A stretch of 64,000 bases of DNA from Zymoseptoria tritici IPO323 (GCF_000219625.1 NC_018216.1:2418001-2482000), one strand, 5' to 3'; shown: positions 23,093-35,651, counted from the first letter of the stretch. Notes: generated by a model not told the origin, from the sequence alone. Numbers and translations: made by a program.

Positions 23093-24247
23093 CTATTGCT
23101 TCAATCTCGCACCCTGTATATCTTCCTGCGCATCTTTCAGAAGAAAACTGTAAAGTTCGTTAGCATATCAACCCTTCAAATATACACCTCGCTACAACTC
23201 ACTTATACCACCAAACCGTCGGCCCGACCGTTCCCAAATGCCACAAAGCATGCGCATCCACCATCCCCCACCAAGGCGCAAAATCAAACAACTCCAAACT
23301 CATTGCGAACAAGATCCAAAATACAATCAACCCAGGCCACGCCGCCCACAGTCTTCCCACCTTCCTGAATCGATGCACTGAAAACCACGTCCACATGATA
23401 TTCTGTACCAGTCCCACCACCACGTTCGCCGCCATGTTATATGTATAGTCGAAGCGTATGAACGACAGGTAGGACACGTGTAGGAGGTATCCCGTTACGC
23501 AAAGCAATGTCCACACCCTCAATAACGTGCCTCCTTTTCCCGAGTCGTTCTCCGACCTGTCGAGGCGGAAGATGCGGATCGGCGTATAATACATGCCGTA
23601 CATGACACTCGCACCCGCGCCAAAGTAATCCAACTTTTCCGTGATTCTGAAATCTCTCGTGTGGAAAATCATGCTAAACACCCAGCTCGCCATGCCAAAG
23701 TATGAGAACAGCACATAGTACTTTCTGAGGGTGTATTTCTGCGGTATTTGCGTGCGGATCTTGCTCAGGCCGTAATCGTGCGCGAGGAAGTTGAGGAGGG
23801 AGAAGAGTACGGATGCGGGCTCTTGCATGCCGAGGAAGCGGTAGAAGGGCCATTTTCCGTGGTATTGGACGATTGGCTGGCGGAGTGGAGGGTCGCGGGC
23901 GAGGCGTTGGTCGGTTATGATGTGCTGGCAGGTGTAGTCGCATTCAGCGGGGCAGGTCCAGAGTAGGAGGCGGTGTTGGAGGGCTGAGGAGAGACGGTGT
24001 CAGCTCTGGTGAGTTGAGGAGTTGGCATCAGGTTGACTTACGAATGGTCGGGCCATTGTCGTTGCAGTTCGCGTCTATGCAGTGCTGAATGAACGTCAAC
24101 TTCGCGTGCTTCTACTGCAATGTTCCATCGCCCACTTACCTTGACACAGTCCTTGAACTCGGGCAAGTAGTCGCCAATACTGGCCTCAGCGAATCCTGCG
24201 AGCAATATAACCAGCCATGCCAGTGACCAGAGGCATGGCCTCTGCAT
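23093..24247 (-). CDS. PER1: Per1-like GPI-anchor lipid remodelling protein
   Basis: Four exons: 24247-24140, 24084-24042, 23983-23203 and 23147-23093, giving 328 aa. Introns have donors GTAAGT, GTAAGT and GTGAGT; the last has a GCTAAC branch. The start gives a signal peptide (residues 1-22). A luminal Cys-rich part follows, with DCVKHC, CN.NG, TCPAECDYTCQH and the QYHGKWPF block, then about seven membrane segments. The C-terminal DAHALWHLGTVGPT..WYNFL..DAQ is the Per1/PGAP3 signature. The family acts in the ER on the lipid part of GPI anchors. An alternative ATG lies 15 nt upstream (24262). Its 3' end faces the copia insertion. Confidence 0.93.
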
Positions 24248-24262
24248 GTTATGAAGGCGCAT

Positions 24263-24708
24263 GATGCATGTCTCCAGTGATGTCGAGCTGTGAATCCAGA
24301 GGTCTGGTAAGCCATTGAGACAGGGGACGTTCCACGATTGCCAAGCATGGGGTAGAACTAAAGGGGAAGTGTAATAATAGGTGACCACAGGTAGACGACA
24401 GCAAGAGAGCAGAATCACGATAGACTGGATCAAGGACAGCAAAGGTGAGTGGTATTGCGCATCGAATGATCCGACAGCACTGGGAAGTCACAAATTACGG
24501 TATACAGTAATTACTTTCCAATTCCACACATCCGCAAGGCAACTGCAGCAAAAAGGTCAACGACATCGCATTGCTTCCAGGGACGTCCTCACCTCTTGAT
24601 ACACTACAAGTATGATCTGCGAACACAGCTCTCGAACACGCCCTTCCGGATGCGTGAGACATTGCTTCTTTCCATGCTTCCGCTACAACCTTCGTATTGA
24701 CATTGCCA
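24263..24708. other. Intergenic between two - strand genes
   Basis: 446 bp between the Per1 start and the next gene's stop codon. It would hold the Per1 promoter and the upstream gene's 3' end. I see no gene or clear motif. Confidence 0.4.
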
Positions 24709-26650
24709 CTATTTCGCCAACCAAGAAAACGCGCTCGCGCCTCCAATCGGATTCGCCTTGCTCTTCGGCGCACTCGCAGGAGATGTGATGGGAGTTCCCG
24801 TGATCGAGCCCTCCTTAGCGCCAGCAGTAGGAGTCTTCGCACCCGCACCATTCTCTACACTCCGACGTCTGCCCTCATCAAAGAACCGACTCTTCATGGG
24901 GTCTGCCGGGCTTGCTCCGATGCCCGCTGAAGATGTGGCAGCAGACGAGACGGTTCGTGCTGAAACCTTGGGTTTGAGGACTTTGATGCCCGGGTCTTTG
25001 CGCTGATAGGGCGAGGCCTCGCGGTTCTTGCTGGCGCCGGCCCAGTCCAGAGTGCTAGAGGAAGGTGTGGCAGCAGTGCTAGCAGACGTCGTACCCTCGC
25101 GGCGCCAGCTGCCGCCCCAGATCCCGGACGTGCTGCCAGATCTTGAAGGAGCGATCTGTGCGCCAGTGTCCGCTTCTAGTTCGCCACGGGTGTTGAGATG
25201 ACTGAGGGAAGGACGAGAAATCGTGGACTGACGGCTTGCAGGACGCGTATCATTATCGGAAGATCCAATCACACCGAGTTTGGTGGAGTCGATGCTGCTC
25301 GACTCCGCGGCGAGGGCACCAGGCGGACGATATTTGCCCGGAGGCGGACTCGCGGCGGCAGAAGACACAGATGCAGCAGAGCTACCGACGCCTAGGCCGT
25401 TGAGGTAGATTTGCTCTTTCAGTGGCTCGTCAATCTTGCTGAGAGGCTGCGCGGATTGTGCTTCGCCACTTGTGACGTACAAGCCATTGAACGCCGCTTC
25501 GCTTTCAGGACGTGAGAGCGGTATGCTGAGTTTGTTGCGCTCGTTGTCGTACAGCGTCATGCTATTCGAAGAGAAGAGAATGTCGGCGTTATGAGCACGC
25601 AAGACATCGCTGCCAATGAAGATCTGGATAGCTTTGCAGTGCTCCTCGGGATCGGTGCGCTCAATGACGCGGAACTCGATCTGTAGAGATGGTAATTGCG
25701 GCGCGGGACTGCTGGATCGTGAAGAGGCTGGATGTGAGACTGCTTCCGGAAAGTAGATGGGTAGCTCGACTGTACGAACGCCATCGGCTTTCGCACGAAT
25801 CGAGGCCTCGAATCCGAGCTTGTGTATCAGTCGCAGATCGAGAAACGACTTGTACGAACCGGTGCAGACCGCAGCGTAGAGCAACGCGTCGTGCTTGAAG
25901 TTGGTGTTCATCCAACAACGAATGATGGCCGGCGCAGCGCCAAGTAACAGCAGTCCAGGAGCAAGTCCAGGAGCCTCTGCTGGCGACCGGGTGGAGTCTC
26001 CAGAGCCGTAGGCAGTTTCGAGATTTAGGCTGTTAGCCCGGCCGGAAGCAGCAGATCGCATCGAGTGCGCGGAGCTGGCGCGACCTTCCGACTTATGCGA
26101 AGAACTCCGCTCGGTCATCTGAAGGCCGCTGTATCCGCTGCTCGTCCGCGAGAAGAACTCCACGGAAGGCCGTGAGGAGTGCGAGAAGTGGTTCTGGTTG
26201 GCGGTCTCGTCAAAGCGCACGCTATTCGCTCTCGATGTGGCGCCCAACCCTCTGCGCGGCTCCTCCTCCGCATCAAGATGTAGACTGCTCATCAGGTTGT
26301 TGGCGTCGTCGTCGAAGCTGCGGAACTGGTCGGAAGGGAGGTGCTGAAGCGGTGCTGGAGTACACGTCAGCCAAAGGAGTCTGCTACCCTTGATAACACA
26401 GCCACTACGTACCTTGCTGCGGTGTTCCGCTCAGCACACTCGGAAATGGCGAACTCTGGCCCCAAACACTCTTCAACCTCGCATCCTCGTCCTGTCTCCT
26501 CTCTAACCGAGCAATCCTCTCGGCGTGCTCCGCCTGCACCTGCTGGACTCTAACAATATCGCTCTGCTGGCGCCAGGACGTCTCACCGCCGCCACTGTTG
26601 CCCGTGCTATTACTGCTGAACGGGGTAAAGGACTGGCTTTGCGGATCCAT
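24709..26650 (-). CDS. Conserved fungal protein with a retropepsin-like domain lacking the catalytic Asp
   Basis: Two exons, 26650-26413 and 26354-24709 (intron donor GTACGT, acceptor CCAG), giving 627 aa. The N-terminus has a short coiled coil (about residues 35-60: VQAEHAERIARLERRQ). A Ser-rich linker leads to a folded block at about 215-360. Within it, CTGS (243-246) followed by SFLDLRLIHKLG looks like the D-T/S-G flap of retropepsins, and FIGSDVLRAHNADILF (325-340) looks like the conserved ILG.D.L..H.A.IDF strand. If so, the catalytic Asp is Cys and the domain is probably inactive. The last ~250 residues are low-complexity Ser/Ala/Pro. I cannot name the gene. The likeness to retropepsin is my inference from motifs. 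Confidence 0.75.
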
Positions 26651-27731
26651 TACGCGGCCAACGCATTCGACGCGCCAGTCAGACTTGCGACGGCCTCGTG
26701 CGGCGCGCAAGACGTGAAAAGTGTCCTAGTGTGCGCTCGTGTGACCTGTTGCGACACTGCTGCTGGCCGCTCTGCTCCTCCGCTCCTCTCACGCCCCCGG
26801 ATCCAGGAAAGGCTCAGCGCTGATGTGCCAGAATATCTATGATCGTCCTCTTGCTTGCTCAGATGAAGTTGTTTACCCTGCAGCTTTCCCTTTCCAATTC
26901 GTGGAGACACTACCGTAGCTCTTGCGATACAGTACAGGGTCGGGACTGGCGGGCAAAGATTCGGTTGCTGTTGCGATATCCACAGGCGATGCTGAAGAGT
27001 CAAAGTATGTTGTCGGGTAGCGGTATAAGTATCGAGTTTAGGCAAAGGTAGGGACTGTGACAGGTGTTCGCCGATGATCGAAGAGCGTTTGGCAGGTGTG
27101 ACAGCCAATGGAGTGTGGTCGTGACAGATCCTCAGACGAATGTGCGGCGTCGCGGCGATGTAAATTGGTTGATCAAAGTGCGGACGCTGTAGGTGTGCGC
27201 CACGAAGGTGGTGGTAATGTATTAATAAAGTAGGTAGAGATGAGATGATCGTTCTTCCCCAGATGAAGCAGCGCTAGGAAATTTAGTGGCAAGTCGTGGC
27301 GCTTCACGTGGAGCTCGCGCACACTTCATGCCATTGTATCGGACTGTAGACCGCACGTTCGCGTCGACGTTGAAGGATTGACAATTCACTCTGGACATGA
27401 TCGACACTGATCAATGGACCAGAACCAAGACCGTAGCTGGTGCTGGTAATAGGATACATCTGAGAACAAGAGAGGAGACAGCAGCACGCAAGTCACTGTA
27501 ATCTGTCCTGACCACCGCCGGAAGAAACACCAAGACGAGACAGGTAGGAGAAGGCTCAAAATCGATTCTGCTAATCCATAGGGCTATCAGGATCCGCTCG
27601 GCATATCATACTCGTAAGTCGTCGTCGTCGTATCTCATTTCTCCGTTAGACTGCTCGCTTTTGAACTCCCTTCCCAATGATTTCCCACGAGTCAAGGACT
27701 CTTCATTCTTCGTGCTCCATCTGCCTTGTGA
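26651..27731. other. Intergenic
   Basis: About 1.1 kb between the 5' end of the retropepsin-like gene and the 3' end of the glycogen-binding gene. A 152-codon open frame upstream of 26650 on the - strand is Gln/Arg-rich without features and is taken as leader. Nothing else is supported. Confidence 0.4.
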
Positions 27732-29191
27732 TCAAGAATCGAGCATGGAGTCAATGGAGGAGCTGGGTGCGAAGTAGCGGATGACGAGTGTAGTCACAGC
27801 CATGGCCGCAGCGAACCCAAGACCGGCGAAACTGCGAAGGCTGTTAGCTGTGTTTCTTCATGGCTGCCAGCAAACAGTCGTTGAGCTTACAGGACAGAGA
27901 ATGACGAGTCATCTGTGGCCGTAGCGCCTCCATCAGCCGACTCGCGTTCCACCTTCTCTTTACTCGCATCTTCGGCCAAGCTTCGCTCGTCCAAGTCTTT
28001 TGGTGTCATTGGTGGAGTCATCGGACCATCAATTCTATCTGCATCGACGACCATTACCACGGGTACGATGAGCTCCGCAAGTCCTGACTCTTCCTCGTCT
28101 TCCTGCACGCTGGACAGAGACTGCGGCGCACTGGCTGCGGCCGAATGCGGAGCTGGTGGCTTCTGGCCGGGAGTGCTTTGATCTGAAGGGAGATTCTGCT
28201 TTGTGCGATCCAGGTGCTCCATGATACCTTTGTGATCAGTCGGGAATTTGACCAGTGTTGGGTCATTGGGATCGGCCTCTTCAGGGATTGGCGATGCGGG
28301 TGCCTGAGGCGTCATGCGACCTGTAGGTGACGCCGTCGGATGTGCGTCGTCGCCATGTTTCTTGTCGTCGATTGCCATGCTCTCATGTCGGAATAGCGGT
28401 GCATGCGTCTGCTCGTGCGTGTCCAACGATGCGGACTCATGCGGCAGCAGTGGAGGATCTTCATGATGTGCAGGCTCTGTAGTGTGAGGGTCCTCTTTCT
28501 TCTCGGATCCATGCGGATCTGGCATTGTTGGTGCTGCCTCGGATTTCTCAGCAGGTCGATCATGTGCTGGTTCCTGAGGCGTTGACACTGATGCGGCTGC
28601 AACAGGAGAAGCGGCAGGCTGAGTGGGCGCAGGTTGAGCTTCAGCCTTGACGACGACGAGGTTGTTCTGGTTGCCTGCACCGTCGTCGACCTTGGGCTTA
28701 CTATCATCGCAGATCCACCAGTCTCCCGGTCCGAGACGCAATTTGTACTGGTATTCACCTTCTTCTGCGGCAAATGTCTTCGAAAAGTGGTGTTCGCCCT
28801 TCTCGTCCTTCGTATGGTCCATCTCAATCGCCTCCCATTGCGGATCGCTCAGGCTCGTGCCAATGAAGACGGGAGGCTGAAGACCTGGCGAGCTGAAGTC
28901 GATGGTGACTGTTCTCTTCATAGCTTCTATTCCCGGCGTGACTGGGCGGTCGACACGTTTCGGACCGATCCAGTGTGGACGTAGACGTGCTGGGACGGTA
29001 TCGAGGATGGCATCAATCGATGGTGGAGTGAGTTTCTGGAGGAGGGTCGATGGTTTGACAGGAGGCATGTTAGCTAGGTCGCCTGCTCTGTGAGAATGTG
29101 CTTGTAGCTGTTGCTGCTCGGCGAGGATCTGTCTGCTGCGGGCTTCGAAAGTGGCTTTGATGTCTGCTACCGTGCTTCGCGGCCGTAACAT
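27732..29191 (-). CDS. AMPK1-type glycogen-binding (CBM48) protein with C-terminal membrane anchor
   Basis: Two exons: 29191-27891 and 27831-27732, giving 466 aa. The intron (donor GTAAGC, branch GCTAAC) sits just before the last coding block. Residues about 92-182 form an AMPK1_CBM/CBM48 fold, with VFIGTSLSDPQW, the EGEYQYKLRLGPGDWW strand and a NNLVVV end. A long acidic Pro/His/Glu-rich linker follows. The final exon adds a hydrophobic run at about 434-451, a basic Arg and a short polar tail, which is a tail-anchor pattern. This would put a glycogen-binding domain on a membrane facing the cytosol. A FSVL motif preceded by DDSS lies at the membrane boundary. The start is uncertain: a donor-like GTAAGC at 29298 suggests a leader intron whose nearest acceptor lies past this ATG, so translation could begin at a downstream Met. 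Confidence 0.8.
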
Positions 29192-31085
29192 AGGAAATAC
29201 AAGGATTGTGGTGGAATGTCGGGGCAGTTGAGGAGTGAAGTGAAGGTAGGTCGTGTTTGCAGGCACGTGAAAAGCGGAGGGAGGAAATGGAAGCTTACCT
29301 GGTTGACACGCTCGAGGTTGGCGGATTACTTCGGCAGGTCCGGGTGATGTTGATCGTGTGCTGGTGAAGAAGGATCGTGGCCGGCAGTCTTAGGAGATTG
29401 AAGAAGAAGGAGCAGTTTCACTCACTTACAATTAGATGCAACAGCAATGAGTGAGGTGAACGGTTACAGGTAGATGAAGGAGGCGCAGTTGGAGTGGAGA
29501 GAAGAGCGCCTCCTCAGCGTTGCCAACTTTCGGGCGGTACCTGCTGGTGAAGAGGCAGGCTTGTGTCTGTGGTTGAGAGAGGTACGGCATGAACGTTGCA
29601 GCCCCGTTGCACTTGCCCAGCGCTCGTACCTGTTCCTCTTGGTGTCGTGTTGACGGTGCGCCGTACGAAGAAGATCAAAACCGGCACATGCCTCGTTCGA
29701 GTGTCATGTCAGTGGGTGGTGATCTATCGTAGACAGGCCCAATTGCGTGAGAGTGACGTCGTTTCGTGGATGGAATGTTGCGGCTCAAGATCACAGGGAT
29801 GTTCATGACCTCCTAGCAAGAGCATTCGTCAGTCTTGTAGTTCTACCATGCATCCCGATACGGGGCTGGACTTTGCAATCAGTTGTTCATGACCCCACTC
29901 GACTGCTAGCGATCCAGTCGAGGTCGTCTCATGCCATTAATGTTGCATTGTAAGTTGGCGCGATACTGCATGGCGACGAGAATAGGACGATACATTCATC
30001 GTCGCCAATCGGCGGCCCTCCACAAAGAGCGACTGCTTCTCTTGACGATCAAAACCAGTCGAAGCCCATTCGGGATCAACCAGTGGGAGAGAGTTCAAAT
30101 TTGTCGGCGACGGAACGTGCCAGAAACGCTTTGGAGCCAACCTTCTCCAGGGTCTAGCAGAGTGCAGCATTGCACTCAGTCGAGGGAAACAGAGACTGGC
30201 AGCGCGGAGGCGATCTCGACGCTTTGGGGAGGATGGGACACCTCAGGAGAATTGTCAGCTATCTGTGGTAGCATCGTGCGACGGGAGAGGGTGGAGAGGG
30301 GCCATCTGGGGCAAGCAGATAGAAGAAGTGATTTGATAGGCTCGATGGGAATCCATTATAGAGACCCTGCGATCTGCCGGCATCCTCATCTTCACGAGTG
30401 CATATGCGAGGTTGAAGAAAAGGTCAGGTCGATTGGACTCGGGAACGATAAATGTACCTCGCCGTCACACGACCCGTGGCGCTTCGGCAGCCGGAGCTCG
30501 AACGTCAGATCAAGGACGCTCCCGCCGCATCAATTACCTTAGCCACCGCTCATAGAACACTGCTCTCCAGTCTTTTCATGTATGCACCGGCGAGCATCGA
30601 TTCATCGCATCGGTCGAACGTCACTTCCATCACAAAACAAGCTAATACGTATCGCTCGAGCAACGGGTGGGACCATCAGTATCCGCATGACGGGACCTCG
30701 CCAGGAGTTTGAAAAAAGAAATCGAGGCTGAACAACTTCAATCATCAATATACCCTTCCTGTCGAGGCCTCTATAAGTGGACAGTCGCAGCATCACCGCG
30801 AGAAGGAAGGAATCAGCCCGAACTGGGCACGAGAGATAAACCAGCGGACATAAATTCTCGCCATCCACCGGAAGCCCATCGGAAAGAAACCTCTGGAATA
30901 CCAAACCTTCACAGAGGCAGACCACGAATCCATTCGCCATCAGATGCATCTCATTTCTGGACAAGCATCACCTACCGTCCTTTTGTGGACCGGCTTGAAC
31001 AGTCGCGCTTATCTTGCATGAGCAACACATCACCCTCTAGCAGTGCTCAGGACAGCGAGCTTGGCCGCAGAGAGATTGTGCAGTC
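29192..31085. other. Divergent intergenic region
   Basis: 1.9 kb between the start of the glycogen-binding gene (-) and the start of the zinc-cluster regulator (+). It holds both promoters. Open frames of up to ~200 codons occur at 29931-30542 and 30709-31491 but have no family features, and the second conflicts with the spliced regulator. Fungal regulators often have long upstream regions. Confidence 0.4.
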
Positions 31086-33317
31086 ATGTCATCCTCATTC
31101 GAGTCTGCAGAGAGTGTGCAGCGACGAGAACGAGCGGCAATTGCAGCACAAGCGTGCCAGACATGCCGTAGTAGGTATGGCCTTCTTCAAGGATCCGCTG
31201 GCATGGGACATGTATCACCAGCTGACACATTACAGGAAGAGCAAATGTGATGAGCAGCGTCCCAAATGTAAGTCGGTCAGCGAAATTGTCTCTATAACCA
31301 CTGTATTGACCACTTATACACTTCCAGGTGGACTTTGTCGGCGACTGAATGTTGATTGTCAGTATCGGGAGCCGCTCCCGACAAAGTCGGCATTGCCTGC
31401 ACTCGGATGCTTACGCTCATCGCTGACTAACTCGGCGCCGCAGAAAGGACAAGACCATGGTTCATATCCTCGATACTCTCACACGACTTGAGAACAAGTT
31501 CGACAATCTCGCGCTGCCCAGTGCATCGAACACTTCGGAGTCCACGACGCCAGGTGCACGAGGCTCCACCCGTCAATCCGTGGCACCGGACAATCGACAA
31601 AATGAATACGGAGTGGCTCGTTATCCTCTGGAGCGTGAGCAAGGCTACCATCACTTGACTGTGCCGCACAAAATCGTTCTTTGGCCTTCAATCTATATTC
31701 ATCTCGTCAACTCGGGCATCGAAGCTACCTCGGATCTTCAATATGTCTTGCAAGACGGGACGCCGTGGTTCTTGCGCAAAGAGATGACAAGTCACAAAGT
31801 GGCCCTTGCAATCGGGGAGCAGTTGACCACATACCCCGTGAATCCAAGAACTCACACGCCGACAAGTACTGGTAGGTACGGCTACAACGACCTGACTGTC
31901 CCAAAGATTCAGGAATACTGCGATGCGTACTTCAGCTCGTTCAACGTTCTGTCACCAATATTGAATCACGAGCTTTTCGAGGCAGAGACGCTCGGCTTGG
32001 TACTACGTGAGGGCTTCCGGGATGGCGAAGCGGAAAGTGTACTGACGCTGTTCGTCATCGCACTCGGTCAAGTTGCATTGGATGGTGTCTTTGAGCGTCC
32101 CATCAGCATGGTTAATGGTACGCCCAGCGGCTTCCGTGGTGGCACGGCCAGATCCCCACCTGGACTGGATGTCTTTAATGAAGCACGACGCAGGTCCAGT
32201 ATCATCTCCACCGATATGACGCTGGAAAATGTTCAGATCCTGTTATTACAAGCCACCTTCTTCGAGGCATCTGCACGTCATTTGGACTTCTGGCGATGCA
32301 TCACGTCTGCATCAATGGCGTGCCAAGTCTTGATCAAGTGCCAGACCATCGATTGGCAGACACCATACGGAGACATGCTCAAGCGTGCTTACTGGAGCTG
32401 CGTCATGAGCGAAGACCTCTACCATCTGGATTTGGATCTCCCGCAAAGTGGCATACAATCTCTCGAAGATTGCGTCCCTCTACCCTACTTTCACGAAGGT
32501 GCCGATTCCACAACTCCGGCCGCCGATGACAGATCACATTTCCAATATCACTTCCTTGCGATGATAGCGCTTAGACGGCTGATCCATCGCATACACGTCA
32601 TCATCCACGAATGTAAGTCACCCCACCGTACGCCGGTAATGCATCACTAACGACTCCTCAGCATCCGCAACTCAAGCCGAAGGAGCCAACGAATATGGCG
32701 GACCACCAGTCACAGTCATCCGCGAAATGTCTCGCCAGCTCGAATCCTGGCGCTCCCTCCTTCCTCGCCCGCTCCATTGGCAAGATAGCGACAAGCTCGA
32801 CTTCCCCCATATCGACCTCTCCAATCGTCGTCCGAACGAACCACTATTCTCGCAAGACCAAGGCCCCGTGCCCATCAACCACAAAAACAGCCTCGACCTC
32901 GTCACCGCCCAACTCCGCACTCGCTTCTACTACGCTCGCTACGTCATGTATCGCCCATTCATCTACAAAGCCCTTCACTTCCCCGAACTCATGACCACCG
33001 AAGATGCCAACAGCTGCGCCCTGGCCATCAAATCCGCGCTCCTCTGGCCCATAGCAATGGCGCCTCCCAAGGACAAGAAACGACTCGTCCCGTCACTCTT
33101 TGCGTGGACGCAGAATTTCATGGGCATTCTGTTGATTTTGAGAATGACGACGGAGAATGAGTGTCTGATGAGGATCTGCGAGGAACAGGTCAATCGTGAC
33201 GACCTCGAGCAAACCGTTGCGATGATGATTGAGTGGGTGAGAGATGTGAGGCAGGTGGATGGAATTGCGGAGTGGAGTTGGAGGATCATTGAGCCTCTTT
33301 TTGCTAACGGCGCGTGA
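31086..33317 (+). CDS. Zn2Cys6 fungal transcription factor
   Basis: Five exons: 31086-31174, 31236-31267, 31328-31385, 31444-32612 and 32662-33317, giving 667 aa. Three short 5' exons assemble the zinc cluster, with cysteines at residues 24, 27, 34, 41, 44 and 51 (C-x2-C-x6-C-x6-C-x2-C-x6-C), the binuclear Zn DNA-binding motif. A linker and a short heptad-like segment (MVHILDTLTRLENKF) follow, where these proteins dimerise. The large middle region (about 150-600) is helical and fits the fungal-specific transcription factor domain. The third donor, GTCGGC, is weak but the branch (CTGACTAAC) and frame support it. It ends convergently with the membrane-protein gene. The target pathway cannot be told. 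Confidence 0.88.
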
Positions 33318-33679
33318 TGAGGAGGGAGAGGCCGAGACCTGCCGTGGCAGACGTACAGTCATGGTCTGCGAGCACATCGAGCAGTTCAATGGCGTCGAAA
33401 GTGGATGAGAGCCACGATTCCTCATCGTTAGAGAGTGCTCTAGGACGATGGGAGCGATGGGAGGGGAAGACAGTACTATGCAGATCAGTGATTGGAGAAT
33501 AAGGCCGCTCGGTACAGTCAGAAAGAGGCGACGATAACGAAGCAACGGCATGCATACACAGAACTCACAAGGGAGGACCGAAACCACACAACAGGCAAAT
33601 GCAGCGACATAGCAGATTGATTTCAAGTAGCCCAAAAGGCGTTTACTAAGAGCGCCACCATGCGCTCTGCATCCTCTTC
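33318..33679. other. Convergent 3' intergenic
   Basis: 362 bp between two stop codons on opposite strands. No gene seen. Confidence 0.4.
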
Positions 33680-35651
33680 TCAATCTCGCTCTCCATCTTC
33701 GACGCCACCCTCCTCCTGTTCAGATGTGGTCACCTGACGATGCTTCTGCATCTTTTCCACACCCCTGACAGCCGCGTACAGATACTCCACGATCGCAGGA
33801 GCCCAGATGGTCACAGCGATGAGTTGTGCAAAATCCCACTTGGCAGACTCTTCCACGTAGAGCATTTCGTTTTTGGTGCAGAGGTGGATCAGGTGGGCAA
33901 GCGTTAGAATGAAAAGGATGACTTCTGTAAGGTGCGGAGATGAATAAGGGTCAAGCATGGACCCGACGTATCTGACCAAAGTGTTTGTGGATGAAGAGGC
34001 GGTGGAGACAGTCCTCTTCTCGTCGGACCGAGTTCCTCGTTCGGGTGTTTCGTGGTATCCATGGAGCAGAGTAGCCAAGATGATGATGCACATGGCTATG
34101 CTGCCGGCTTCCAGCCACTTCGACAGCCGCACATCGTTGTCCAGGCAAAAAGTCACCGGCGATAGTCCTCCACATGCCGCAAGCGACCGCTTGGCTGGCT
34201 CCAACCTCTTCAAGTTCTCCAGTGGCAACCACGTCAGTCCCCACGCCAGACCCGCCACACCGACGGCCACTAGAGAGAGTGCAGTCGTATACCACGCTCT
34301 CTTCCCGGCTCGGTGAAGCATGTACAGTCCAAAAGTCACACACACGATGCCAGTGGACGCCACGTCCCGTATGAGGTTGATGGTCAAATGCAATTCCTGC
34401 AACGATCTGGCTTCGAAAGTGTACCCGTCGCCGAGCAGAGCTTTGATGGCTGCGCCGTGTAGGGTGAGCGCGAAGAAGCATTGTGCTTTTTGGTACTCAA
34501 TTTGGCCGGCGAGGAGAGCGGGGAGGTGATTGCTGGCATTGAATCGACTCTGGAGTGCGTCTGCTCGGGATGTGGTGGACACCAAGGAGGCGAGGGTGTG
34601 GAGCCAGGATGAAAGCAGGCGGGAGAGGAGATAGATGTAGAGGATGATGCTGAGTTGCATTAGGTAGCCGATATACACCTGGAAGTGGTCACGGTTAGTC
34701 TGATGCGTGCTTGACATGTCGAAGTGCCAGGGACTTACACCAATGCCGCCGACGTCCACGTTGGGAGACACCGCAGAAGCGCCGCATGCGCTGTCGAGGA
34801 ACTCGGCCGAGAGGAAGGTCTGCATGGAAGTCAACAATTCATTTCCTCGAATGCAGCAGCAGCCGGAAGTCCCACCGAAGGAACTGCTCTCTGTGTCTTT
34901 GGCATACGTTTACATCAGCTGAGTTGACCGACGTCAAGTTAGTGCCATAGTTGGCACGACATTCTCCACCCTTGCCGACGTCGTGGCAGAAGCTTTCCAC
35001 ACATAGATCGATTGGGTCCATGATCCTTTGCAGCTCAAAGGCTGGTAGATATCCCATCGACAGAGCATCGCTCTGGCCTTGAAGCGTAAGATGATTCGAC
35101 GAGAGAAGATCGGAAACGATCGGATACACGAGACAGTTGTGGAGTGTGTACATCGATCGCCAGACCGCGGCTGGGTCCTGACAGACGTCTGTGCAGTTCC
35201 TGAGATTCTTGCCATGTTGGTCGATAAAGTCGCATCCATTGGCGTAGAGCTCCAGATTTGTGGCTGTATGTGTAGAAATGGCGGTGAATTCGGCAGCTCC
35301 TTGGAGGGAGAGGAAGCCGGCGTGCTCGGGAAGGAGGTTGATCGATACGGGATAAGACATAGCATGCAGCGCTCCATTCGGCTGATGGTCTGCTGTTCAT
35401 CGCGGAGTGGCCGGGGAGGGCATTGTGAGAGCTGGAAAAACAGGTGACGTCGTGAACGCTCCCGTCTGTCTCTTGCCGACGAATACGCCCATCGGCGAGA
35501 CCACCAGCATGGGATTGCCGAGTGTGTTGGCTGCCGCAGCGATATCCGTGTACGGGATGCCGAGTGTCTCAAGCGTCCGGAACTCCGGTGCTGCGAAATC
35601 GCGGTCGCCTCCTGCCGAGCGCATGTACGAAGGCTTCAATTCTTCTACCAT
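33680..35651 (-). CDS. Polytopic membrane protein of unknown function
   Basis: Model of four exons: 35651-35442, 35381-34914, 34819-34739 and 34678-33680, giving 585 aa. Introns two and three have donors GTAAAC and GTAAGT and join in phase. The first intron (donor GTTTTT) is weak, so the N-terminal 70 residues are less certain. The N-terminal half is a Cys-rich, probably luminal or extracellular region (NCTDVC, HNC, CVESFC, GGEC) with several N-x-S/T sites. The C-terminal half has about seven hydrophobic segments (YIGYLMQLSIILYIYLL, LIRDVASTGIVCVTFGLYML, WYTTALSLVAVGVAGLAW, AGSIAMCIIILATLL, VILFILTLAHLIHL and others) and a short acidic tail. It starts 161 bp from the divergent ubiquitin-like gene. 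I do not recognise a characterised family. Confidence 0.75.

Noticed and set aside
26651..27108. Open frame upstream of the retropepsin-like gene
   Set aside because: It is low-complexity and without features, and it overlaps the expected leader. The ATG at 26650 gives a better start.
29192..29266. N-terminal extension of the glycogen-binding protein
   Set aside because: The reading begins at a GTG codon and has no ATG, so it is unlikely to be translated in a eukaryote.
29931..30542. 203-codon frame on the + strand
   Set aside because: No domain, signal or splice sites, and its composition resembles translated non-coding DNA.
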